From Sphaerolaimus hirsutus (lineage: Eukaryota > Nematoda > Chromadorea > Monhysterida > Sphaerolaimidae), in contig OZ038460.1 in NCBI GenBank assembly GCA_964036195.1, forward strand, positions 17,735,504 to 17,799,503: DNA of 64,000 nucleotides, given 5' to 3'. Position numbers and translations under genes: made by a program. The notes below the pieces were generated by a model. It ran no database searches, was not told where the DNA came from, and was given only the letters and a program-made list of their open reading frames with translations. Every line of letters starts with the position of its first letter. Position 1 is the first letter of the stretch. Below are positions 1-10,900 of the stretch, one piece after another.

Positions 1-291
1 GTGTCGAATGATGGATTCCGACGACAATGTTTTGATGATTGTGTTTGATGAGGATAATGGGATAAATGAATGGAATGATCAGTAAATTCATCTAAAAGTG
101 AAAGGAAGGGTGTTGTCTGATGCTCAACAGCAAGAGCACTCTCTTAAAAAAATTTTACACTTACACTTTTTTACACTTTCCTAGGTATTTTAAAAATACC
201 TTATGCTTACAGTATCCATACTCAAAATTTGGAAAGTGTATTTATGCTTACACTTACACTTTCCAAAACTACCAGTATTCTAACAACTCTG
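1..291. mobile_element. right part of a CAGAGTTG-family hAT-like MITE (cut by window edge)
   Basis: The stretch ends in CTAACAACTCTG at 291 and carries the cttacacttacactttcc words and the 'ctcaacagcaagagc' segment also found in the complete element at 16261-17517 (compare 17340-17517). The left end lies outside the window. No TSD can be tested. Confidence 0.6.
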
Positions 292-292
292 G

Positions 293-375
293 TAGGAAGA
301 TGACATTTCCGGATATATGTATGGAAGAAAATTTTGAGTTTCTGTGTCTGTAGATTCCAAATCCATGATAAAAAG
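293..375. repeat. direct repeat of 1371-1453
   Basis: About 80 bp beginning gtaggaagatgac and ending near 'ccaaatccatgataaaaa' recurs, diverged, at 1371-1453. It is non-coding and looks like an older unit interrupted by the elements between the two copies. Confidence 0.5.
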
Positions 376-637
376 GGGAGCAAAATTTTATACTTAAATG
401 TGCATTTTTGTATGACAGCACCCTTCCAAATTATGTTTTATAAAAGATGGAGGTATACAAATGAAAGACCATGAAAAAATAACATGAGTTAATGATGAAA
501 ACTTCTTTCATAAAACTGCATCTGAGTCTTCAGAGTGGGATTGTCTGTGATGTAGAAATCAGTGTTGGGCTGTTTCAAACTGCTGTGGAAGAAAAGTGCA
601 GGCATCGTTTTTTGATTTTTTTTTTTGAATACAACTA

Positions 638-1099
638 CCGTATTTCCTCGAAATACCCCCCCCCCCCCTTGAGATACCCCCCCCTCGTTTGACCCCCCCC
701 CCCCTCTCGGGACCACTATGAAACAATCACCCCCCCCCCTCGAAATACCCCCCCCCCAAATTGAGTGTAAAGGGAACGTACATGACAAATACTGCAGTTT
801 GTGTTCTGTGTACTGCAGAACACACGTTAAAACAATGTCGGTGTCACGTTAGAACAGTGTACATACCATCTACATACTAATATTAGTCTACAGAACCTTA
901 TAAATGGCGGTTTTTGTTGCATTTTTCGACGTCTGCGTACGTTTCAGACAACTATTTCGTACTTGGTTTTCAAAAATTTTCTTGTGAAATAATAACCCCC
1001 CCCCCTCGAAATACTCCCCCCCCCTCGTTTAAACCCCCCCCCCCTCTCGGGACCACTATGAAACAATCACCCCCCGGGGGGTATTTCGAGGAAATACGG
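638..1099. mobile_element. TA-TSD fold-back MITE, CCGTATTTCCTCG ends
   Basis: The left end CCGTATTTCCTCGAAATAC and right end GTATTTCGAGGAAATACGG are exact inverted repeats, each flanked by TA (636-637, 1100-1101). The interior has long C runs next to the ends and no coding capacity. A TA target with short inverted ends suggests Tc1/mariner-type mobilisation (inference). Relatives lie at 28476-28841, 51683-52036 and 61103-61461, with half copies near 20966, 34475, 35668, 37465 and 39143. Confidence 0.8.
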
Positions 1100-1539
1100 T
1101 ATGCAATTGAGCACAGTTTTTGTATAATTTGCTAAGCTTTGACTTCAAAACTGAAAATTTGGTTCCATTTTCAAAATTTCAGTCATGATTTTCAGTGAGA
1201 GAAAAAAGGCTGATGAAGTTTGTTTGTATGGGCAAATTAATCTCCAAAACTCTCTTGACAAAAATCCAAAATACTGATCTGATAGATTATATCATGCAAA
1301 AGTTATGAATTTCCCAAAAAAAAACAGCCTGAAAAATGATAACTTTTGACTTTGATCAATTTTTTCAGTAGGAAGATGACGTTTCCTGATATTTTTATGG
1401 AAGAAAATTTTGAGTTTCTATAAATACAAGTAGATTCCAAATCCATGATAAAAAACGCCAAAAAAATTTTTGTGACATAGCAGGGAATCGTTAACTTCAC
1501 GTTTCCCCCCATGGACTTCTTCCCCCAATGGTGTGATGC

Positions 1540-1625
1540 ATTAGCGTTATGTGCCGACATAACGCTAATGGAACACGACAAAACGCTAATGCAACACGGA
1601 CAAAACGCTAATACAACACACTCCG
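1540..1625. repeat. short tandem array 'aaaacgctaatgcaacac'
   Basis: Three to four diverged units of roughly 20 bp (aacgctaatggaacac, aaacgctaatgcaacac, aaacgctaatacaacac) stand next to each other. Non-coding. Confidence 0.6.
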
Positions 1626-1748
1626 GGGCAAGTTGTCGCAGTACCTGTAATCGCAGGGAATGGGCATGTTTGGTTCTTGATCTTGGGTAAAGCGAGTCTT
1701 AAGGTGTTACCAGGGTAAATATGCGCAATGTAAACAGCGTGAACTTAC

Positions 1749-1902
1749 CATAGCCGCATATCGTGTCAGGATCAGTCAACCCTTGCTGAATGGCCCACCT
1801 GGCCGAATCGACCACATCTTTGTAAACTGAGCCGCGGACACCCTGACCAAAGCCAGCCACCCAGTAATCGTTGCCATTTTTTATTGACCCTCTATAGTTG
1901 CA
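1749..1902 (-). CDS. S9 peptidase exon 11 (last one in window)
   Basis: It starts after gccgcacag with C-N-Y-R-G-S, continues YWVAGFGQGVRGSVYKDVVD and ends ICGYG|gtaagt. This is the hydrolase strand and helix leading to the catalytic serine. Phase 0 in, one base out. The NYRGS block is a hallmark of S9 peptidases. The next exon should open with G-x-S-x-G-G and lies left of the window. Confidence 0.9.
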
Positions 1903-4900
1903 CTGTGCGGCACATGTGTTTGCTTGTAAATAGCGTTTTTGAATGTATTTACATCTCGTTAGAATAATTGAGGCGTACGATTCTAAAAGTCGACAAGTCC
2001 AAAATATGAAAATTTTGAGTTAGGCCCGGAAACGTCATCTGGGTCTACCCCCGCACATTTTTCATAATCTTCCATAAATTTTTTGACCTCACATGCCCAT
2101 ATGGCGAAGTGCCAAATTTGATATTTTTATGGAAAAATGCAAAAAATTTGGGCAAGAAGTTGACAAGTCCACTTAGTTTTGGGCTAAATGTCGACACGTC
2201 CACCTTTCGCAGCCTTATTTTATGGAGAAAAAACGCAAGAAATGTGATAAGTCCATCATGGACACCGATTTCTAAAAGTCGACAAGTCCATAAATTTCCC
2301 ATAAGGCAAGCGCAACGCCGGCGGGAACAAAAATGTTCTCGAGTGCAAGAAGTCGACAAGTGCATTTTCCTCCCCAAAACGGTTTTGTTCTGTCCGAGTA
2401 GAATTTTATAGACACCCAATTTTTCCATTATATTTATGTTGAGAGCAGGGGCTGAAAATTTGACACTTTATTGTTAACATTTGGAACTTAATGTTGAGCA
2501 TGAGGGAGCCCCATTGGACACGCACCTTGGACCTGGAATTGGTAATGAAACTTAAAATGCGATTTACTCAAAATCGCATTTTGTGAACTTGTCGACATTT
2601 AGAATTAGACGCCTCAATTACAATTGACAAATTTCAACAGTAAGTGCATGGTGGGGAATTGATTTTCTTGGGTGAAAATTTTCAGTGGAAATTTTCTCAA
2701 ATTTAAACTTAATCCAGACTCCAGGCTATCAACATGGCAAACTGCATCAGAAGGAAACAATTTCACCAAACTTTTTGCATCTTTTAAGTGTGCAGCACTT
2801 TGGCACAGCTCGCGCTGCCATAATAAAGGTTGACAAAATTGTTCTTGTGTAAGACAGCGGGTGCCACTGCCAGTCCCAGACCCTGTAAAATGACAAATGT
2901 CATGCAGTGTCAAAAGTCATAGAAAATGCTCTGCAAAATGTCAAATGTCAAGCAAAGTGTAAAAAGTCATGGAAAATACCCTGCAAAACGGCAACCGAGT
3001 GGAAACTGACCCCCAAAACATAGTATCCCCTGTCAGCAAATAGATACCAACTGCCTATCCATTTGTCCCAGACAAAGAAATCTGGTTGTCCGTGCTGCCA
3101 CAGAAGCAATGGCCTCTTCTCCCCTGGTGTTGCCTGTAAATGAAAAAAACATTGTTATAGATGCAAGCAACTACATTACCAACTGGATCTCGCGATTCTT
3201 TATTTTATGGTGGCAAATGAGACTTCATAATTTAGGGGGGGGGGGTGGAATGAGGATGATTTGAAGTGTTTTCAAGTTTTTTTGCAGCATTGGCACCACA
3301 CAAATTGGTTTTCAAGGTTCCCTCTGTGAAAACCCATTATTTAGTTTTCAAATTCATTTAAACACTCTGTGTAATCAGCAAAATGGCCGCCATCTTTGTT
3401 TTTTTTATATTTTTCCGCCGGTAGAACACATATTCCAAAACTCTGGTAAAATGCTGCAGACAAAATATTTTTTTGTGGAATAAGTATGCATTTGTAGGAC
3501 AAGCTGTAAGTGGCATGTGATGCAGAAAATTATGCTTGATTTTTGGGACTGTATTGTATATTTTTAGTTTTTAGTGATACATTGTTTTGAGAAATGAATT
3601 TGTTTTCTAACTTTAAATATTTTTTTAAATTCTGTTTTAAATTGTAGATGATATCCGTCTCATGTATGTCCAGTTTTTTGTTCTCTTTCATTTGATACCA
3701 TGTTTTGCAATAGAAGTTCAAATATGATGGAGAAATTGTTGTGATGCTCAAAACTTTAAATACTTTTTTTAAATTACATCCCTGTATCTGTAATTATTGC
3801 ATTATCACAGTAAAAAGCCCTTATTTTTTCACATAAAAAAAACTGAATTCAATAACATTTCCGCAAAACAAATAATGATATTTTTATACAACCGACTTAA
3901 TAATTTTTTTAAAATCACAAGTGCAATTCAAACAGCTGATTTTGTATGTAAATGAAAGCCAAAAAAATGAACAACAAGTGAACACTGACTGCGACAATTT
4001 CACATTCGATACACTAGCACAAAAAATAAAAACAATTTTATTGTATTGTTTTCAGAAATGTTTTCATTTCATATTAAAATCTGTCATGAAATTTAACACA
4101 AATGTGAACATTTTTGAAAACTCATTTAAGTTGTGATCATGAAACTTTGGCTAGTGTAAGCAACCAGTGTTGGCAATGTGCCAGCACTAAACAACATTAG
4201 CTATGATATCATACACCTAGTCCATATTGCCATTATTTACTGTCACTACTCTCACACCCAAATGCATCATTCTGTCTGTACAGTTGGTCAACACAGGTTA
4301 ATACAGGATGCATTTTGCATGCACACTGCTGTTGAACACAGGTAATGTGTCCACTACAGATTAGTTATGAAACACAAATGAAATTTAATTGACATAATTA
4401 TTTACTGCACATTTCAAAACAACATTAAAATCACTGCAATACAACATGATCTCAGATGATCACCAAAAACATCCATCACAGTTCCATGTTTCTTGCACAT
4501 CACCCTGATCTGCATATTAATTTGCCATATTAGCAATGATGTTGATGAAAGTGTTGAATACTATCAGCACATTGCCAACACTCGTGGCTTACTCTAGCCA
4601 AAGCTTCATGATCACAACTTAAAGCAGCAGTGAGCTAGAGCACCATGTGTATATCAGTACAAAATTACCGAAATTGTAACCCCCACAGTAACGCAGTGGG
4701 TGAAGCTAGAGGGGTGAAATTTTGTGCGAAAACTCAAAACACCTGATATGTTAACGTGTCAAAATTTTATGACTGTAGCTTACCCCTAGCGAGAATGGCG
4801 AGCACTGTCCAGGGACTTTTAAGCCCAACCATACTTTTCAAAATTGGTATCAAGTTATGGAAACTGGTGATGTCGCCTGAACGTCACCAAAATGGCATAA

Positions 4901-7900
4901 TTGTTTAAAAAAATTAGTTCATTTTACAGACATTCCAAGTTTTCACAGAGCATACCATTCGATGCAGCATAAAATACTGCATATACTGTGTGAATTTTAC
5001 ATGAAACCATCCATCCAGTAGTTTTTGTAGGATTTTGAAGTAGTTCGGCGAAAGTCTGAAAACTAGCGATGCTCGGCGACGATTTCTGTTCATTATGCGT
5101 GTACGGCAACGCATCTTTCAAATGTGTAAATGTTTTGAAAACTGGCACGTACAGCGATGTAGGGCAACGTCGCTTCACGTCACCGTCCATGTTCATTTTT
5201 CAAAAATGTTTACACATTTGGTGAAATACTTTTAACATTTTACACCATCTACATACTTATATAAGTCTCCATTCTATTATTTTTATTATTTTGTCGACTA
5301 CTGTTGCATTTTTCTACGTCTGCATACATTACAAACTAGGTGACGCATACAGCAACGTTGGCGACGTGTCGCTGTACGGTTTTCAAATATGTTCTCCAAA
5401 TGTGAACTTTGTGACTTGCCGAAACCAATTTTCAATCAATTTTCACTTTTTTGAAAAATAAAATTGGAATTTGCACACTTTTAAAAACCGTACAGCGACG
5501 CGTCACCGTACAGAGTTTTCAAAAAAGAACTTTGAAAACCAGCTTGTGTGGCCACAAAAGATAAAAATAAAATAAAAATAAAATGTAAAATTCAGGAATA
5601 AAATAAAATAAAATGTAAAATTTCAAAATAAAGATGAAAATTGTTAAAAAATTTGAATTTTTGTAAAATAATTGTAAAATTGTATAAAAATTCATATTTT
5701 TGTAAAATTGTATAAAAACTCATATTTTTTGTACAATCTTTATCTTGTTGCTTGAGTTTCTACCCATTTATTTGTGGAACTGGAGACAGTCCCAAGCTTT
5801 GTCAAGTATCAAATGTCATGTAAAATGTCATGCAAAGTGTCAATTGTCATGGCAAATGACTAGTAAAGTGTCAATTGTGATGACAAATAGAAATTAAAGT
5901 GTCAATTGTCAAGCAAGTTATATCCATATTTTAGGTTTTGTATCCAAATCTTCTGTTTTGTGTCCAAATCTTATGTTCTGTATCCAAATCTTGTTGTCCT
6001 TGAATCCAAATCATATGTGAACATGCAGATACAAAAACATAAGATTTGGATACAAAACATCAGATTTGGATATGCAATTTACACTTTCCATGACAATTGA
6101 CACTGCTTTACATTTGTCATGACAATTGACACTTTGAATGACATTTTACAAATGCACCCAGCACAGTCCAGTAGTCCTTCTTCTAAAAATGCAAACCATT
6201 GTAAAGCTGGGATAACAGCTCAGCGACGTTTGACGTGAAATGATGACATAAAATTATGTTGTAAAACTGATAACATCAAAATAGACAGAGATACAGCATT
6301 GAACTTTCAGAATTATATAGTTCTAGTTATTGTGTGTTATGTCCCAAAAAAATTAAGAAAATAATTTTTATTTAATAAGTTATTAATTTTACACCAAACA
6401 TTTTACGTCAACAACACAATTTTGATGTAAAATTAATAACTGCTTAAATAATGAGTATTTTAGAAAAAAATTTTTTGGGACATAACTAGTGATGGAAAAG
6501 CGCCATGGCGCTGGCGCCTGGCGCTAGCGCCAAAGCAAAAAGCGCCATGGCGCTTTTGGCGCTTGGCGCCTTTTTGCTGTGGCGCCATTGGTGCTTGGCG
6601 CTGGGGTTTGGAAAAGCGCCATGGCGCTTTTGGCGCTTGGCGCTATGACGCCGTGGCGCCATTGGCGCTTGGCGCTAGTGTTTGAAAAAGCGCCAAAAAA
6701 GCGCCAAGAAGTTTACAGAGTTGTTAAAAGGTACGTACGTTTACTCGAAAAATACACGTACGCGAGTATGCCGTAAATACATTTACATATACTTTTCAAA
6801 AAAATACCGTACGCACTTGTACGCGTACACTTTCAAAGCATACGCGTACGGAAAATATATTTATGAAGATTCAATGTGGGACATATTTATAAAGTCACTA
6901 CACTGCTATGTATTTACAGAAGTGGTTCCATTGAATATTTTAGATATGCGGGGGTAGTGCCTTTAAAAATTTCAAAATTCGCAACCAAATCGAAATGGTT
7001 GTGGAGACAATGGATGTGGTAAACGAATCGGTAGAACGATGATTTTTATCTCCTAGAAAAGAGACCTTGAAAACTATATTATCTGTCATTTGCTTATAGA
7101 AAAACATACGTTGTGCTGTACACGTATGAAAAAGTGCCCACTTTTACACATTCTATGAAGAAAAGTAGTCGTTTCAACACTCACAAAAAAGTACCCACAT
7201 TTACGCGTACGTATGAGTAAAAAAAAAGTATTTTACGTTTTCTATACTTTGTGGTGAGTAAAAAAAAAACTTTACGTTTACATATACTTTTAAAAAAGTT
7301 CAGTAATTCTAACAACTCTGGAAGTTTACTCAAAATTAATTATTATTTTATGCAGAAAAACCTGTTAAGTATAATTTACATAAGTATATGTGCTACTGTC
7401 AGTGTATTCCTGGATCAATATACCCTATTCTTGATTACTTTATAAACAATTTCCTTGTGATTGCATGGGTATTCAACATTTGTCCCATCTAATCAGAATT
7501 ATGTAAGACTTTATGTGACTATGTCATCTGACTCCTAACACTCTTCACATAGGTTTTAGCTCGATCGCTATACTGAGTTCGTTCCTTGCAGTTTTGTTTG
7601 AGCAGGGTCAAAGGACCCTGAAAAGTGTGAAGTTGAGTAATAAACATCATAAATACAACTTTGTTAAGTGTCATGCGAAATGTCAAAAGTTCAATCAAAA
7701 ATTATTCTTTTTTATTTTGATTAACATTTTACATCACATTTACTTCTTGACATTTGACACTTGATTTTACAGGGTGTGGAATCACTTTCTGAAGCCATTC
7801 CAACAATGGCAATCCAAAATCTGAAACCTCAAAATCCTATGTTCAAAAGTGACTAGCAAAACTCGAAACTGCAATATTCTTGTAGAAAAATCGAAATTCC

Positions 7901-10900
7901 AAAAGTAATTTTAAAAAACACCTAAAAAATCTTAGCACTTTTTACAGATGGTGTGCTACACCCAGCTGCAAAATATCAAGACAAAAAGAACAAAAGTAAC
8001 TGCAGTTGACAAATTAATATCTTGCGCTAAAAACAAATTAATATCAGTGCATCAGCATGGCTGGATATTAGAGAAGCAAAAAATTTTTGGCGCTGGCGCT
8101 ATTGGCGCTTGGCGCCAATATCCTCTGGCGCCATTGGCGCTTGGCGCCGTGGTCTAGAAAAGCGCCATGGCGCTTTTGGCGCTTGGCGCCACTTTGCTCT
8201 GGCGCCATTGGCGCTTGGCGCTGGGGTTCGGAAAAGCGCCATGGCGCTTTTGGCGCTTGGCGCCAAAGTCCTGGCGCTTTTTCCATCACTAGACATAACT
8301 CACAATTGCTAGAACTATCTTATTCTGAAATTTCAATTCTGTACCTTTGTCTATATTGATGTAATCTTATGACATGTAATTGATGTAATTTTATGACATA
8401 ATTTTACATCATAATCTCATGCAAAGCACCAATGTGGCCACACAAGCTGGTTTTCATGGTTCTTTTTTGAAAACTCCGTACGGCGACGCGTTGCTGTACG
8501 GTTTTTAAAAGTGTGCAAATTCCAATTTTATTTTTCAAAAAAGTGAAAATTGATTGAAAATTGGTTTCGGCAAGTCACAAAGTTCACATTTGGAGAACAT
8601 ATTTGAAAACCGTACAGCGACACGTCGCCAACGTTGCTGTATGCGTCACCTAGTTTGTAATGTATGCAGACATAGAAAAATGCAACAGTAGTCAACAAAA
8701 TAATAAAAATAATAGTTTAGAGACTTATATAAGTATGTAGATGGTGTAAAATGTTTAAAATATTTCAACAAATGTGTAAACATTTTTGAAAAATGAACAT
8801 GGACGGTGACGTAAAGCGACGTTGCCCTACGTCGCTGTACATGCCAGTTTTCAAAACCATTTACACATTTGAAAGATGAGTTGCCATACACGCATAATGA
8901 ACAGAAATCGTTGCCGAGCATCGCTAGTTTTCAGACTCTCGCCGAACTACACCAAAATCCTACAAAAACCACTGGATGGATGGTTTCATGTATCATTCAC
9001 ACAGTATATGCAGTATTTTATGCTGCATCGAATAATATGCTCTGTGAAAACTTGGAATGTCTGTAAAATGAACTAATTTTTTTTAAATTATGCCATTTTG
9101 GTGACATTCAGGTGACGTGACCAGTTTCCATAACTTAATACCAATTTTGAAAAGTATGGTTGGGCTTAAAAGTCCCAGGACAGTGCTCGCCATTCGCGCT
9201 AGGGGTAAGCTACGGTCATAAAATTTTGACAGGTTAACATATCAGGTGTTTTGAGTTTTCACACAAAATTTCACCCCTCTAGCTTCACCCACTGTGTTAC
9301 TGTGAGGGTTACAATTTCGGTAATTTTGTACTGATGTACACATGGTGCTCTAGCTCAACGCTGCTTAACTTGTGATCATGAAGCTTTGGCTAGAGTAAGC
9401 CACGAGTGTTGGCAATGTGCTGATAGTATTCGACACTTTCATCAACATCATTGCTAATATGGCAAATATATATGCAGATCAGGGTGATGTGCAAGAAACA
9501 TGGGAACTGTGATGGATTAACCTGTATTGACCAACTGTACAGACAGAATGATGAATTTGGGTGTGAGAGTAGTGACAGTAATGGCAATATGGACTAGGTG
9601 TATGATATCATAGCTAATGTTGTTTAGTGCTGGCACATTGCCAACACTGGTTGCTTACACTAGCCAAAGTTTCATGATCACAACTTAAATGAGTTTTCAA
9701 AAATGTTCACATTTGTGTTAAATTTCATGACAGATTTTAATATGAAATGAAAACATTTCTGAAAACAATACAATAAAATTGTTTTTATTTTTTTGTGCTA
9801 GTGTATTGAATGTGAAATCGTCGCAGTCAGTGTTCACTTGTTGTTCATTTTTTTGGCTTTCATTTACATACAAAATCAGCTGTTTGAATTGCACTTGTGA
9901 TTGACAAAAAAATTTTTAAGTCGATTGTATAAAAATATCACTATTTGTTTTGCGGAAATGTTATTGAATTCAGTTTTTTTTATGTGAAAAAATAAGGGCT
10001 TTTTACTGTGATAATGCCCTAATTACAGGTACAGGGATGTAATTTTAAAAAAATATTTAAAGTTTTGAGCATCACAACAATTTCTCCATCATATTTGAAC
10101 TTCTATTGCTAAACATGGTATTAAATGAAAGAGAAAAAAAAACTGGACATATATATGAGACGGATATCATCTACAATTTAAAACAGAATTTAAAAAAATA
10201 TTTATAGTTAGAAAACAAATTAATTTTTAAAACAATGCATCACAGCGCTAAAAATATACAATACAGTCCCAAAAATCAAGCATAATTTTCTGCATCACAT
10301 TCCACTTACAGCACGTCCTACAAATGCGTACTTATTCCACAAAAAAATATTTTGTCTGCAGCATTTTACCAGAGTTTTTGAATATGTGTTCTACCGGCGG
10401 AAAAATATAAAAAAACAAAGATGGTGGCCATTTTGCTGATTACACAGAGTGTTTAAATCAATTTGAAAACTAAATAATGGGTTTTCACAGAGGGAACCTT
10501 GAAAACCAGTTTGTGTGGTGCCTTTTCTGAGATTTTGCCAACCCTGGTCACATATCATTCCAGCAAAAATGACAAAATGACCAAACTAACATCATACGGC
10601 TTTGTGAGGATGCAACTTTGCACAAAACCATCCCTTGAAGTTATGAAAACTGGCTCTTTTTTCCCCAATTGGTATTTATCCAATGCTGGCATCTCAGAAA
10701 ACAGAAATGCATACTTCTTTGTGTCACGATTAAAAATGTACCACCGGGGCGGTTTGTCGGATGGATCTAGTCTCAGCAGCCACGTTCTCATGTCTAAATA
10801 TAAAGGTATTTTCAGGGGGCACACTCAGACCCTGTAAAAAGCCCTGTAAAATGTCAAATGTCATGCAAAGTGTCAAAAGTCATGGAAAATTCCCTGCAAA

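Larger units (their letters stand above)
3289..10522. repeat. giant 7.2-kb palindrome (fold-back) filling a peptidase intron
   Basis: The left arm 3289-5555 is the reverse complement, diverged, of the right arm 8433-10522. For example, tggcaccacacaaattgg at the left end answers tttgtgtggtgcc at the right, and 'aaccagcttgtgtggccac' near 5540 answers 'gtggccacacaagctgg' near 8435. The middle (5556-8432) holds further inverted repeats (about 5800-6165; about 6280-6486 against 8292-8365) and the nested hAT element 6487-8291. No transposase frame is seen. No clear TSD was found. The palindrome takes up nearly the whole intron between peptidase exons 10 and 9. Confidence 0.85.
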
